Part shown: one piece after another, positions 1-10,967 of the stretch
How the letters are laid out: each line of letters starts with the position of its first letter
Numbering within the stretch: the stretch's first letter is position 1
Assembly: GCA_011526565.1 (NCBI GenBank)
Contig: WYBL01000082.1
Span: forward strand, 1-64,000
Length of the DNA stretch: 64,000 bases
Origin: Acidobacteriota bacterium
Lineage (GTDB): Bacteria; Acidobacteriota; Vicinamibacteria; Fen-336
Direction of reading: 5' to 3'
Made by a program: the position numbers and the translations under genes
The notes under the pieces: model-generated
What the model saw: only the letters and a program-made list of their open reading frames with translations
What the model was told of the DNA's origin: nothing
The model's database searches: none

Positions 1-273
1 AGCAAGGCGGGGCTGATCGGGTTCACGAAGAGCGTCGCCCGCGAGGTGGCCTCGCGGGGCATCACCTGCAACGCCGTGACCCCCGGCTACATCGAGACCG
101 AGATGACGGCCGCGATGACCGACAAGGCCCGCGAGGCGATGCTCTCGGCGATCCCGCTGGCCCGGGCCGGCCGGGGTGAAGACGTGGCGGGGGCGGTCGT
201 GTTCCTGCTCTCGGAATCGGCGTCGTACGTGACGGGCCAGGTGCTCGGCGTCGACGGCGGATTCCACATGTAG
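1..273 (+). CDS. fabG: 3-oxoacyl-ACP reductase, C-terminal part (5' end outside window)
   Basis: Reading frame 1 is open from the first base and ends at TAG 271-273. The first residues, [15 protein letters not shown], are the classic end of the short-chain dehydrogenase active site (Y-x3-K), so residue 2 is the catalytic lysine and the tyrosine lies just upstream of the window. The [13 protein letters not shown] stretch (nucleotide-binding loop) and the terminal GQVLGVDGG are typical of FabG. It would reduce beta-ketoacyl-ACP with NADPH in fatty acid elongation. The acpP and fabF genes that follow are the usual fab cluster partners, which favours FabG over another SDR enzyme. Confidence 0.88.
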   Translation, partial: SKAGLIGFTKSVAREVASRGITCNAVTPGYIETEMTAAMTDKAREAMLSAIPLARAGRGEDVAGAVVFLLSESASYVTGQVLGVDGGFHM

Positions 274-369
274 AATGGCGCGCCCGGCCCCGTGCCGGGC
301 GGATCTCAACGACGTCGCGACCAGAGGAGGAGAGGGGAGTGCCCGCGAGGCCCTTCCCCGGAGGACCGC

Positions 370-612
370 ATGGAGCCTGTTGCCGATCGCGTGAAGAAGA
401 TCATCGTGGAGCAGCTGGGGGTCGAGGAGGACCTCGTCAACCCGGACGCCTCCTTCGTCGACGACCTCGGCGCGGACAGCCTCGACACCGTCGAGCTGGT
501 GATGGCGCTGGAGGAGGAGTTCGGCGTCGAGATCCCGGACGAGGACGCCGAGAAGATCACCCGCGTCCGCGAGGCGGTCGACTACATCGAGAAGCACGCC
601 GCCAAGAAGTAG
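370..612 (+). CDS. acpP: Acyl carrier protein
   Basis: An 80-residue acidic protein with the phosphopantetheine attachment motif GADSLDTVE; Ser37 is the modified residue. Length, helix pattern and charge are those of bacterial AcpP, the soluble carrier of growing acyl chains. The ATG at 370 is chosen because GGAGG lies at 360-364, five bases upstream; the frame is open further upstream but has no better start and the extra residues do not look like ACP. It sits between fabG and fabF. A GC-rich hairpin follows the stop codon and may reduce read-through into fabF, which would help keep ACP in excess. Confidence 0.95.
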   Translation: MEPVADRVKKIIVEQLGVEEDLVNPDASFVDDLGADSLDTVELVMALEEEFGVEIPDEDAEKITRVREAVDYIEKHAAKK

Positions 613-658
613 TCGGTCCGGCGATTCTCCCCCCGGGGCGCTCGCTGCGGACCAGGAC

Positions 659-695
659 GCCCCGGGTGGCGAGGCCGCCCGGGGGCCCTTTCTTC
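659..695 (+). terminator. Possible partial terminator between acpP and fabF
   Basis: Arms 659-670 and 674-686 can pair over about 12 bp with one bulge and one wobble. The hairpin is followed by CCCTTTCTTC, a weak pyrimidine-rich tract rather than a clean U-run. A leaky terminator or processing hairpin would fit the need for more ACP than FabF. Confidence 0.4.
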
Positions 696-709
696 ACAGG
701 AGCTAGCGA

Positions 710-1954
710 GTGAGCCAGAAGCGGCGCGTCGTGGTGACGGGGGTGGGAGTGCTGTCCCCGGTGGGGATCGGCACCGAGGCGACGTGGGAGGGGCTGAAGG
801 CGGGCCGTTCCGGCGCCGGGCCCATCACGCTGTTCGACGCCTCCGCGCACTCGACGCGCTTCGCCTGCGAGGTCAAGGGCTTCGACCCGCTGGCCCACGT
901 CGACAAGAAGGACGTGAAGAAGATGGACCGCTTCACCCAGTTCGCGGTGGCGGCCAGCGACTTCGCGTTGAAGGACTCCGGGCTCGTGATCGACGCGGGC
1001 AACGCCGAGCGGGTCGGGGTGCTGATCGGCTCCGGGATCGGCGGCTTCGCGACGATCGAGCGCGAGCACGAGACGCTGATGAAGAGCGGCCCGCGACGGA
1101 TCAGCCCGTTCTTCATCCCCGCCGCGATCATCAACCTGGCCTCGGGCTGGGTCTCGATCCGCACCGGCGCCAAGGGCCCCAACTCGGCCGTCGTCACGGC
1201 CTGCGCCACCGGGGCTCACGCGATCGGCGACGCCTTCCGCATCCTGCAGCGCGGGGAGGCCGACGCGATGATCTGCGGCGGTTCCGAGGCCGCGATCACG
1301 CCGCTGGCGGTCGGCGGCTTCGCGGCGATGCGCGCGCTTTCGCAGCGCAACGACGCGCCGGACAGGGCCTCGCGCCCCTTCGACAAGGACCGCGACGGGT
1401 TCGTGATCGGCGAAGGCGCCGGCGTGCTGGTGCTCGAGGCGCTCGAGCACGCGCAGGCGCGTGGCGCCCGCATCCAGGCCGAGATCGTCGGATACGGCAT
1501 GTCCTCCGACGCGTTCCACATCTCGGCCCCGGCCGAAGACGGCGACGGGATCCGCCGGGTGATGGTCGCCACCCTGCGCGACGCCGGCGTGGCGCCGGCC
1601 GAGGTCGGCTACGTCAACGCCCACGGCACCTCGACGCCCGCCGGCGACCCGATCGAGATCACCGCGATGAAGGCGGTCTGGGGCGACGCGATCGGGAAGG
1701 TCGCGGTATCCTCGACCAAGTCCATGACCGGCCACCTGCTCGGGGCGGCCGGCGGAGTGGAGGCGGCGGTCACGGTCCTGGCCCTGCGCGACCAGGTCCT
1801 GCCGCCGACGATCAACCTGGAGAATCCCGACCCCGCCTGCGACATCGACTGCGTGCCGAACGTCGCGCGCGAGGCGGCGATCACCCACGCTCTCTCGAAC
1901 TCCTTCGGGTTCGGGGGCACCAATGCGGCCCTGCTGTTCCGCCGTCATCAGTAG
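710..1954 (+). CDS. fabF: Beta-ketoacyl-ACP synthase II
   Basis: A 414-residue KAS II enzyme that condenses acyl-ACP with malonyl-ACP in fatty acid elongation. The Cys-His-His triad is visible: Cys165 in [10 protein letters not shown], His305 in [12 protein letters not shown] and His342 in [13 protein letters not shown]. The N-terminus [15 protein letters not shown] and the C-terminal NSFGFGGTN loop are family hallmarks, and the length is normal. The GTG start at 710 follows AGGAG at 698-702. It is downstream of fabG and acpP in the standard order and ends 45 bp before etfB. Confidence 0.96.
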   Translation: MSQKRRVVVTGVGVLSPVGIGTEATWEGLKAGRSGAGPITLFDASAHSTRFACEVKGFDPLAHVDKKDVKKMDRFTQFAVAASDFALKDSGLVIDAGNAERVGVLIGSGIGGFATIEREHETLMKSGPRRISPFFIPAAIINLASGWVSIRTGAKGPNSAVVTACATGAHAIGDAFRILQRGEADAMICGGSEAAITPLAVGGFAAMRALSQRNDAPDRASRPFDKDRDGFVIGEGAGVLVLEALEHAQARGARIQAEIVGYGMSSDAFHISAPAEDGDGIRRVMVATLRDAGVAPAEVGYVNAHGTSTPAGDPIEITAMKAVWGDAIGKVAVSSTKSMTGHLLGAAGGVEAAVTVLALRDQVLPPTINLENPDPACDIDCVPNVAREAAITHALSNSFGFGGTNAALLFRRHQ

Positions 1955-1999
1955 CAACGGCATTCGCTCGTTTCATTCCCCGACTGAATTGAGGGACCG

Positions 2000-2779
2000 A
2001 TGAAGATCATCGTCTGCGTGAAGCAGGTCCCCGACACCGAGACCCGCATCCGGATCAACCCGGAGGGCAACGGCATCGTGGACCAGGACGTGAACTGGGT
2101 CGTCTCGCCGTACGACGAGTTCGCGATCGAGGAGGCGCTCCGCATCAAGGAGGCGAAGGGCGGCGAGGTGGTGCTCGTCTCGCTCGGCCCCGACCGCGCC
2201 CAGACCGCGTTGCGCAACGGCCTGGCGATGGGCGCCGACTCGGCCGTGCACCTCAAGGACGCGGCGTTCGACGCCGCGGACACGATGGGCGTGGCGAAGG
2301 CGCTGGCGGCGGCGATCAAGGGGATCGGCGGCGCCGACCTGGTGCTCACCGGGCAGCAGGGCGTCGGCGGCGATCACAGCCAGGTGCCCGGGCTGCTGGC
2401 CGGGCTGCTCGACCTGCCGCAGGTGACGATGGCGATCAAGATCGAGCTGGGCGAAGGCAAGGCGACCGTCACCCGCGAGATCGAGGGCGCCAGCGAGGTG
2501 TGGGAGACCGCGTTGCCGGCGGTGATCTCGGCCCAGAAGGGGCTCAACGAGCCTCGCTACGCGAGCCTCAAGGGCATCATGGCCGCGAAGAAGAAGGCGA
2601 TCGACGTCAAGGACGCGGCGGCCCTCGGCCTCGCGGCCGCCGACCTCGCGCCGCTCACCACCGTCGCGTCGCTCGAGCTGCCGCCGGCCCGGCCGGCCGT
2701 GCGCATGATCGACGGCGACCCCGAGACCCAGGCCCGCGAGCTGCTCCGGCTGCTCCACGAAGAAGCGAAGGTGATCTGA
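2000..2779 (+). CDS. etfB: Electron transfer flavoprotein, beta subunit
   Basis: A 259-residue protein beginning MKIIVCVKQVPDTETRI, the standard start of EtfB, which carries AMP and forms a heterodimer with EtfA. The region around DLVLTGQQGVGGDHSQVPG is the conserved nucleotide-binding segment, and the late stretch PRYASLKGIMAAKKK is the recognition loop that contacts partner dehydrogenases. A GAGGG precedes the ATG. The stop overlaps the start of etfA by one base (TGATG), so the two subunits should be translationally coupled. The protein accepts electrons from acyl-CoA and related dehydrogenases. Confidence 0.95.
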   Translation: MKIIVCVKQVPDTETRIRINPEGNGIVDQDVNWVVSPYDEFAIEEALRIKEAKGGEVVLVSLGPDRAQTALRNGLAMGADSAVHLKDAAFDAADTMGVAKALAAAIKGIGGADLVLTGQQGVGGDHSQVPGLLAGLLDLPQVTMAIKIELGEGKATVTREIEGASEVWETALPAVISAQKGLNEPRYASLKGIMAAKKKAIDVKDAAALGLAAADLAPLTTVASLELPPARPAVRMIDGDPETQARELLRLLHEEAKVI

Positions 2780-3762
2780 TGAAGTCCATCGTCACGTTTG
2801 CCGAACAGCGCGACGGCAAGCTCCGGCGGCCGTCGCTGGAGGCGGTCTCGGAAGCCCGCCGCGTCGCCGACGCGATGGGCGGGGCGCAGGTCGAGGCGGT
2901 CGTGATCGGCGCCGGCAGCGGCGCCCTCGCCGCCGAGCTGGGCCACTACGGGGCCGACGTCGTCCACGTCTTCGACGCCGCCGAGCTCGCCCACTACGCG
3001 ACCGAGGTGTGGGCCCGCGCGCTCGGCCAGGTGATCGGCGAAGTGAAGCCGGCGGCCGTGCTGATCCCGTTCACGGCGATGGGCAAGGACCTGGCGCCGC
3101 GGGTGGCGGCCGCCACGGGCGCCGGCCTCGTCTCCGACTGCTCCGCGCTGGCCGTCAAGGACGGCAAGCTGGAGGCCCGCCGCGCGGTCTACTCCGGCAA
3201 GGCGTTCGCGACCGTGCGCTGGAGCGGAGAGCCCCAGATGGCGACGCTGCGGGCGAACGTGTTCTCGCTCGCGACGCCGGACAGCTCCCGCGCCACGAAG
3301 ACCGTCGCGCGCACGGTCGACGCCGCTTCGCGGGCGAAGGTCACCGCGGTCAACGCGGCGGCCGGCGGCAAGCTGGAGCTGACGGAGGCTCAGACGATCG
3401 TCTCCGGCGGCCGCGGCATGAAGGGGCCCGAGCACTTCCATCTCGTGGAAGACCTGGCGGCGGCCTTCGGCGCGGCGGTCGGCGCCTCGCGCGCGATCGT
3501 CGACGCCGGCTGGGTCGACCACCACATCCAGGTGGGGCAGACGGGCAAGACCGTCTCGCCGAACCTCTACATCGCCTGCGGCATCAGCGGCGCGATCCAG
3601 CACCTGGCCGGCATGTCGTCCTCGCGCATCATCGTGGCCATCAACAAGGACGGCGACGCGCCGATCTTCAAGGTCGCCAACTACGGCATCCTCGGCGACG
3701 CGTTCGAGGTGATGCCGAAGCTGACCGAGGCCGCGAAGGCGTACTTCGCCGCCAAGGGCTAG
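2779..3762 (+). CDS. etfA: Electron transfer flavoprotein, alpha subunit
   Basis: A 327-residue EtfA. The N-terminal half is an adenine-nucleotide-hydrolase-like fold. The C-terminal FAD domain carries the diagnostic [16 protein letters not shown], the [20 protein letters not shown] segment and a final stretch ending in VMPKL. The ATG at 2779 overlaps the etfB stop, giving a start that agrees with family N-termini. It holds the redox FAD and passes electrons to the quinone reductase encoded only 4 bp downstream. The three genes form a complete route from flavin dehydrogenases to the quinone pool. Confidence 0.95.
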   Translation: MKSIVTFAEQRDGKLRRPSLEAVSEARRVADAMGGAQVEAVVIGAGSGALAAELGHYGADVVHVFDAAELAHYATEVWARALGQVIGEVKPAAVLIPFTAMGKDLAPRVAAATGAGLVSDCSALAVKDGKLEARRAVYSGKAFATVRWSGEPQMATLRANVFSLATPDSSRATKTVARTVDAASRAKVTAVNAAAGGKLELTEAQTIVSGGRGMKGPEHFHLVEDLAAAFGAAVGASRAIVDAGWVDHHIQVGQTGKTVSPNLYIACGISGAIQHLAGMSSSRIIVAINKDGDAPIFKVANYGILGDAFEVMPKLTEAAKAYFAAKG

Positions 3763-3766
3763 GCCG

Positions 3767-5452
<1,686 letters not shown>

Positions 5453-5482
5453 TCGCGTGAAGGCGGCGCGCGGGGACCGGCG

Positions 5483-6520
5483 ATGAGCGCGGCCCCGCGC
5501 GTCGGCCTGTTCGACCACCCGGCCTTCCTGGAGCACGACACGGGGCCGGGGCACCCGGAGCGGCCCGAGCGCCTGGTCGCCTTCGAGCGAGGCCTGCGCG
5601 AGGCGGGCCTCGAGGGCCGCCTGGCCCGCCGCCAGCCCCGCGAGGCCGATGCCGCGGACGTGCTCCGCGTCCACTCCGACCGGCACCTGCTCGACCTGGA
5701 GGCGGCGCGCACGGCCCGCGTCGCCTTCGACCCGGACACGCCGGCGGGGCCGCGGTCGATGGAAGCGGCGCTGCTCGCCGCGGGTGCCGTGACGGGGGCC
5801 GTCGACGCGCTGCTCGACGGCGAACTCGACAGCGCCCTGGTCGCCGTGCGCCCGCCGGGGCATCACGCCGAGCGGGATCGGCCGATGGGCTTCTGCCTGC
5901 TCGGCAACGTCGCGATCGGCGTGGCCCACGCCCTGGCACGCGGGCTCGACCGGGTCGCCGTCGTCGACTGGGACGTGCACCACGGCAACGGCACCCAGCA
6001 CGCCTTCGAGTCCGACCCGCGGGTGTTGTTCGTCTCCTCGCACGCGTGGCCGTTCTACCCGGGCACGGGGGCGCTGGGCGAGATGGGGCAGGGACGCGGG
6101 CGCGGGTTCACCGTCAACCTGCCGCTGCCCCAGGGCTGCGGCGATGCCGAGTACGGTGCGCTCTACGAGGGCCTCGTCGGGCCGGTCGCCCTGTCCTTCG
6201 CGCCACAGCTCGTCCTGGTGTCGATGGGCTTCGACCCGCACGCGGACGACCCGCTGGCCGGGATGCGGGTCTCGGCCGCGGGTTTTGGCAGGCTGGCCCG
6301 GGCCTGTCTCGCGGCGGCCGCTCCCGCCGGGGGACGGGTGGCGTTCGTGCTCGAGGGCGGCTACGACCTCGACGGCATCGCCGGCTCCGCGGCGGAGGTG
6401 GCGCGGGCCGCGCTCGGGGAGGGGGAGTCGGCTCCGCCACCCGCGCTCGACACGCGCGGTGCCGCGCTGCTCGCGGCGCTGCGCAGCGCCCATTCGGGGC
6501 ACTGGCCCGTCCTGCGCTAG
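5483..6520 (+). CDS. Histone-deacetylase-superfamily amidohydrolase
   Basis: A 345-residue zinc amidohydrolase of the HDAC/AcuC/acetylpolyamine family. Visible hallmarks are HDTGPGHPERPERL near the N-terminus, the His pair in RPPGHHAERD, the zinc-binding WDVHHGNGTQ and the late VLEGGYDLDGI. Bacterial members deacetylate small molecules such as polyamines or acetylated proteins; the substrate cannot be read from sequence. It starts 30 bp after the ETF quinone reductase, so co-expression with fatty acid and amino acid oxidation is plausible (AcuC-like roles are known elsewhere). No signal peptide is present, so it is cytoplasmic. Confidence 0.88.
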   Translation: MSAAPRVGLFDHPAFLEHDTGPGHPERPERLVAFERGLREAGLEGRLARRQPREADAADVLRVHSDRHLLDLEAARTARVAFDPDTPAGPRSMEAALLAAGAVTGAVDALLDGELDSALVAVRPPGHHAERDRPMGFCLLGNVAIGVAHALARGLDRVAVVDWDVHHGNGTQHAFESDPRVLFVSSHAWPFYPGTGALGEMGQGRGRGFTVNLPLPQGCGDAEYGALYEGLVGPVALSFAPQLVLVSMGFDPHADDPLAGMRVSAAGFGRLARACLAAAAPAGGRVAFVLEGGYDLDGIAGSAAEVARAALGEGESAPPPALDTRGAALLAALRSAHSGHWPVLR

Positions 6521-6561
6521 CATTCACGGTTCGAACGGCAACCAGGACGGACACGAGGGCG

Positions 6562-9045
6562 ATGAGCGACTACGATTTCGAGGCGATCGAGGCGCGCTGG
6601 CAGAAGCGCTGGCAGGACGAGGGCACGTTCGAGGTCCGCGAGGACGCGTCGCGGCCGAAGTTCTACTGCCTCGAGATGCTGCCGTACCCGTCCGGCGACA
6701 TCCACGTCGGCCACGTCCGCAACTACTGCATCACCGACGTGATCGCGCGGGTCAAGCGGATGCAGGGCTTCAACGTGCTGCACCCGATCGGCTGGGACGC
6801 GCTGGGACTGCCCGCCGAGAACGCGGCGATCAAGCGCGGCACCCACCCGGAGACCTGGACCCGCTCGAACATCGCGGGCATGAAGCGGCAGCTCATGCGG
6901 ATGGGCTTCAGCTACCCGTGGAGCCGCGAGATCGCCACCTGCGACGCGGACTACTACCACTGGAACCAGTGGACGTTCCTGCGCATGCTGGAGCGCGGCA
7001 TCGCCTACCGGCAGAAGGCCCCGGTCAACTGGTGCCCGTCGTGCCAGACCGTGCTCGCCAACGAGCAGGCCGAAGGCGGCACCTGCTGGCGTTGCAAGAG
7101 CGCGATCCAGGAACGCGAGATGGACCAGTGGTTCCTGCGCATCACCGCCTACCAGGACCAGCTCCTCGAGGACATGGACGGCCTGACCGAGTGGCCCGAC
7201 CGCGTGCTGGTCCAGCAGAAGAACTGGATCGGGCGCTCGCCGGGCGCCCACGTCGACTTCGCGGTGGACGGCGAGGCCGAGCCGATCCGGGTGTTCACGA
7301 CCCGGGTCGACACCATCTGCGGCGCGACGTTCCTGCTGCTGGCCCCGGAGCACCCCCGGGTCGACGGCCTGATGCGCGGCGCCGACGCCGGGGCCAAGGA
7401 GGTCGTGGCCCGCCTGCGCAAGCAGGACCGGCGCGCCCGGCTGGCGGGCCAGGTCGACAAGGAAGGGGCCTTCACGGGCCGCCATGCGGTGAACCCGTTC
7501 AACGGCGAGCGGGTACCGATCTGGGTCGGCAACTTCGTGCTGATGGGCTACGGCACGGGCGCGATCATGTCGGTGCCCGCCCACGACCAGCGCGACTTCG
7601 AGTTCGCGAGACAGTACGGGCTCGACGTGCGCGTCGTGATCCAGCCCGAGGGCGAGGCGCTGGACGGCGCGACCCTGGCCGAGGCGTACTCGGGGCCGGG
7701 GTGCCTGGTCAACAGCGGCGAGTGGAACGGCCTCGAGTGGGAGGTCGCCAAGGAGAAAATGGCGGCCCACGCCGAGGCGAAGGGCTTCGGCAAGGCCACC
7801 ATCACGTACCGGCTCAAGGACTGGCTGATCAGCCGCCAGCGCTACTGGGGCACGCCGATCCCGGTCGTCTACTGCGACCAGTGCGGCATGAAGGGCGTGC
7901 CGGACTCCGAACTGCCGATCACGCTGCCGCCCGACGCGCCGTTCACCGGCGAAGGCGGCAATCCGCTGGAGAAGGTCGAGTCGTTCGTCAAGGCCAAGTG
8001 CCCGTCGTGCGGAGGCCCCGCCCGCCGCGAGACGGACACGATGGACACCTTCGTCGACTCGTCCTGGTACTTCTACCGCTACTGCTCGCCGAAGCACGCG
8101 GACGGCCCGTTCGACCCGAAGGCCGTGGCCCACTGGTTCCCGATCGACCTCTACGTCGGCGGCATCGAGCACGCGATCCTGCACCTGATCTACTCGCGCT
8201 TCTGGACCAAGGTGCTGCGCGATCTGGGCCTCGTGAAGGACGCCGAGCCCGTGACGCGGCTGTTCCCGCAGGGCATGGTCCACTGGAAGGGCGAGGTGAT
8301 GTCCAAGTCGAAGGGCAACACGATCGCCCCCGACGACGTCAACGCCCGCTACGGCGCCGACACGCTGCGGCTGTACGTGCTCTTCGCGGCGCCGCCGGAG
8401 GACTCGCTGGAGTGGAGCGAGGAGGGCATCGAGGGCCCGCACCGCTTCCTGCTGCGGCTGGTCCGCCTGGTCGCGCGACACGGCGAAGCGTTCCGCGCGC
8501 TGGCGGGCCAGGCGATGCCGGCGGAGCTGCCGGCGGTCGCACGCGACCTGCGCCGTCGCACGCACCAGACGATCGCCAAGGTCACGGACGACGTCTCGAA
8601 GCGCCTGCAGCTCAACACCGCCGTCGCCGCCCTGATGAAGCTGTCGAACGAGATCCACGCCGCGGAGCCGGCGCTGCACGAGGACGCGGCGGGCCGCTTC
8701 GCGCTGCGCGAGGCCGTGGCCACGCTCGTCCAGCTCCTGAACCCGTTCGCGCCGCACGTCACGGAGGAGCTGTGGGAGCGGCTGCAGCCCGCGGGCACCG
8801 CTCCGCTGGTCGACACGCCGTGGCCCGTGGCCGACGCCGCGGTGGCCCGCGAAGAGACGGTCGAGCTGGCCGTGCAGGTCAACGGCAAGGTGCGCGGTCG
8901 CATCAGCGTCGCCGCCGGCACGCCGGAGGAGGCCATCCGTGCAGCGGCGCTCGCCGAGCCGCGGGTCGCGGAGCAGGTCGCGGGCAAGGCGGTGCAGAAG
9001 GTGGTGGTGGTGCCCGGGCGGCTGGTCAGCGTGGTGGTCAAGTGA
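6562..9045 (+). CDS. leuS: Leucyl-tRNA synthetase
   Basis: An 827-residue class I synthetase charging tRNA-Leu. The HIGH-type motif is in PSGDIHVGHVRNY (about residues 42-54) and the KMSKS-type motif in GEVMSKSKGN (about 577-586). A CP1 editing domain with the TTRVDTICG motif and two zinc-type CxxC pairs (VNWCPSCQTV, VVYCDQCGM) are present. The length is slightly below that of E. coli LeuRS. The ATG at 6562 gives the expected N-terminus MSDYDFEAIEARWQKRW. Its last four bases overlap the lptE start. Confidence 0.97.
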   Translation: MSDYDFEAIEARWQKRWQDEGTFEVREDASRPKFYCLEMLPYPSGDIHVGHVRNYCITDVIARVKRMQGFNVLHPIGWDALGLPAENAAIKRGTHPETWTRSNIAGMKRQLMRMGFSYPWSREIATCDADYYHWNQWTFLRMLERGIAYRQKAPVNWCPSCQTVLANEQAEGGTCWRCKSAIQEREMDQWFLRITAYQDQLLEDMDGLTEWPDRVLVQQKNWIGRSPGAHVDFAVDGEAEPIRVFTTRVDTICGATFLLLAPEHPRVDGLMRGADAGAKEVVARLRKQDRRARLAGQVDKEGAFTGRHAVNPFNGERVPIWVGNFVLMGYGTGAIMSVPAHDQRDFEFARQYGLDVRVVIQPEGEALDGATLAEAYSGPGCLVNSGEWNGLEWEVAKEKMAAHAEAKGFGKATITYRLKDWLISRQRYWGTPIPVVYCDQCGMKGVPDSELPITLPPDAPFTGEGGNPLEKVESFVKAKCPSCGGPARRETDTMDTFVDSSWYFYRYCSPKHADGPFDPKAVAHWFPIDLYVGGIEHAILHLIYSRFWTKVLRDLGLVKDAEPVTRLFPQGMVHWKGEVMSKSKGNTIAPDDVNARYGADTLRLYVLFAAPPEDSLEWSEEGIEGPHRFLLRLVRLVARHGEAFRALAGQAMPAELPAVARDLRRRTHQTIAKVTDDVSKRLQLNTAVAALMKLSNEIHAAEPALHEDAAGRFALREAVATLVQLLNPFAPHVTEELWERLQPAGTAPLVDTPWPVADAAVAREETVELAVQVNGKVRGRISVAAGTPEEAIRAAALAEPRVAEQVAGKAVQKVVVVPGRLVSVVVK

Positions 9046-9572
9046 AGCGCCGCGCGGCGCTCGCCCTGGTCGGCGGGGGCCTTGCTGCCGGCTGCGGCTA
9101 CGGGCTCGTCGGTCGCGGCGGCTCGATCGACCCGACCATCAAGCGGCTCGGCGTGCCGCTGTTCAAGGACGCCACCGGCCGCCCGGGGCTCGACCAGAAG
9201 ATCACCGCCCGCGTGATCGAGGAGCTGCTCAAGCGCGGCTCCGGCGTCGACGTCGTCCAGGACAAGGCCGGCGTCGACGCCCTCGTCGAAGGCGAGCTGA
9301 CCGGGTACCAGGTGGTGCCGGTCGGCTTCGAGCAGGGCAGCAGCGGCACCACCCAGGCCAGCCGCTACACGATCGTACTCACGGCGCGCGTGCGCTACAC
9401 GAAGACCGGGGTCGACGAGCCGCTCTACGAGAACACGGGCTTCCAGTTCCGCGACGAGTACGACATCAGCGGCGACCCCGCGGACTTCTTCGACCGCGAG
9501 ACGCAGGCGACGGAGCGCCTCGCGCAGCAGTTCGCGCGGGCCCTGGTCGCCACCATGCTCGAGGCGTTCTAG
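9042..9572 (+). CDS. lptE: LPS-assembly lipoprotein LptE
   Basis: A 176-residue predicted lipoprotein: basic start MKRRAALAL, hydrophobic stretch, then lipobox LAAGC with acylated Cys18. The body has the LptE/RlpB pattern, including a stretch on growing a number of beta strands (TARVRYTKTG, ENTGFQFRDEY) and a C-terminal helix ending ARALVATMLEAF. LptE plugs the LptD barrel at the outer membrane. The GTG start overlaps the leuS stop (GTGA), and holA follows directly; leuS-lptE-holA is the order also found in proteobacteria, which strongly supports the call. It pairs functionally with the LptF-LptG permease at 17.4-19.8 kb. Confidence 0.88.
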   Translation: MKRRAALALVGGGLAAGCGYGLVGRGGSIDPTIKRLGVPLFKDATGRPGLDQKITARVIEELLKRGSGVDVVQDKAGVDALVEGELTGYQVVPVGFEQGSSGTTQASRYTIVLTARVRYTKTGVDEPLYENTGFQFRDEYDISGDPADFFDRETQATERLAQQFARALVATMLEAF

Positions 9573-9576
9573 CCCC

Positions 9577-10632
9577 TTGGCCGCCCGGGGCGCGACGCCG
9601 GCCGCCTTCCTGCACCTGGTCCACGGCGACAAGGACCGGTTCGACTCGTTCCTCGCGGAGCGTGCGCTGCAGCGGGTGCTCGGCCAGTGGCTGGGCCCGG
9701 ACCCGCCCCCCGACGCCATCGTCACCTTCCGCGGCGAGGAGCGCGCGACCTGGCCCGAGATCGCGGACGCGCTCCGCTCGGGTTCGCTGTTCGCCTCCAG
9801 GCGGATCGTCGTCGTGCGCCGCGCCGAGGCCGTGACGGACGACGCCGAGGCGCTGCTGGCAGCGCTCGACGCCCCCGGTCCTGGCAACGCCCTGGTGGTG
9901 ATCGCCGCGAAGACCGACAAGCGCCTCAAGCTCTGGAAGGCGCTGTACGAGCGGGCGACGGTTCACCCTGCGCTGCCGCTCAAGGAAGGCGACGTGCGCG
10001 CGGAACTGCGTGGCGAGCTGGCGCGGCGCAAGCTTCAGCTCTCGCCGGACACGATCGAAAAGCTGATCGCCCGCGTGGGACAGGACCTCCGACGCCTGAT
10101 GGGGGAAGTCGAGAAGCTGGAGCTGCTCGCGGACGGCGGACGGCTCTCGGCGGAGGAAGCCGCGGCCTCGCTCGGCCGGGCGATGGGCCGCCCGCCGTGG
10201 CTGCTGGGCGAGGCGGTGGGGCGGCGTGACCTGGCCACCGCGCTCGAACTGGTCGAGGAGGAACTGGACCTGCGCGAGTACCCGCCGCTCCTGCTGGGCC
10301 GGATCTACTCGGCGCTGCGGGGGCTGCGGGCAGCCCGCGCGCTCGGGCTGCGGGGGATCGGGACCGAGCACGCCCAGCTCCTCGGCGTGCTCCCGTTCAA
10401 GGTCAACGAGGTCGTGGCCCAGGCCCGCGACTGGACGGACGCCCAGCTCGACGCCGCGCTGGGGGCAGCGCAGGAAGCCGACCGGCGCCTGAAGCTGGGA
10501 GCCGAGCCGCGCGCGACGCTGGCGGCAGCCCTGGTGGCGGCCCTCGGGGGAGCGGGCCGCACGGCCCGGCCGGGGACGGCCGGGCCCGAAGGTCGTGGAG
10601 CTAGGAGGCCTTCTGCGCCGCGAGGGCGTTGA
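9577..10632 (+). CDS. holA: DNA polymerase III delta subunit
   Basis: A 351-residue clamp-loader subunit. The N-terminal AAA+-like fold is recognisable from LHLVHGDKDRF and the RIVVVRRAEAV segment, followed by a three-domain architecture with the C-terminal collar (for example LGRAMGRPPWLLGEAVGRRD). Delta opens the beta sliding clamp. The TTG start at 9577 is four bases after the lptE stop. The 3' end runs 32 bp into the oppositely oriented rpsT, a real convergent overlap since both reading frames are intact to their stops. Its neighbour rpsT is also beside holA in other bacteria. Confidence 0.9.
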   Translation: MAARGATPAAFLHLVHGDKDRFDSFLAERALQRVLGQWLGPDPPPDAIVTFRGEERATWPEIADALRSGSLFASRRIVVVRRAEAVTDDAEALLAALDAPGPGNALVVIAAKTDKRLKLWKALYERATVHPALPLKEGDVRAELRGELARRKLQLSPDTIEKLIARVGQDLRRLMGEVEKLELLADGGRLSAEEAAASLGRAMGRPPWLLGEAVGRRDLATALELVEEELDLREYPPLLLGRIYSALRGLRAARALGLRGIGTEHAQLLGVLPFKVNEVVAQARDWTDAQLDAALGAAQEADRRLKLGAEPRATLAAALVAALGGAGRTARPGTAGPEGRGARRPSAPRGR

Positions 10633-10879
10633 CGCGCTTGCTGAGCCGGCTCTTGTAGCGAGCGGCGGCGTTGTCGTGGACGATGCCCTTCTTCACGGCC
10701 TTGTCGATCTGGCCGACGGTCGCCGGCAGCAGTTCCTTGGCAGCGGCAGCGTCGCCCGCGCTCATCGCCGAGCGGAGCTTCTTGATCTGGGTCTTGAGCA
10801 GCGACGTGTTCTTCCGGTTGCGGGCCCGCTTCTTGAGGCTCTGCCTCTGCTGCTTCTGGGCCGACGCGTGATGAGCCAA
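10601..10879 (-). CDS. rpsT: 30S ribosomal protein S20
   Basis: A 92-residue, very basic helical protein starting MAHHASAQKQQRQSLKKR, typical of S20, a primary 16S rRNA binder. The start codon is TTG with GGAGG about six bases upstream. E. coli rpsT also uses UUG and this weak start is part of its autogenous control, so the rare codon here is probably functional. A consensus-like promoter lies at 10939-10967. The 3' end overlaps holA on the other strand. Confidence 0.95.
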   Translation of the reverse strand: MAHHASAQKQQRQSLKKRARNRKNTSLLKTQIKKLRSAMSAGDAAAAKELLPATVGQIDKAVKKGIVHDNAAARYKSRLSKRVNALAAQKAS

Positions 10880-10938
10880 GTCTTCCCTCCTGGGGCGCGG
10901 AGGGCCGTCCAGGCCTTTGAGCCGCGCGACAAACCGGC

Positions 10939-10967
10939 AGTTTACGGGCCGTGAGCCATCCGGTCAA
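10939..10967 (-). promoter_or_regulatory. Sigma-70-type promoter of rpsT
   Basis: Read on the minus strand, the -35 is TTGACC (10967-10962), the spacer is 17 bases and the -10 is TAAACT (10944-10939). This predicts transcription from about 10932, giving a leader of roughly 50 nt before the TTG start of rpsT. The -35 lies inside the first codons of the divergent murJ. Confidence 0.6.
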
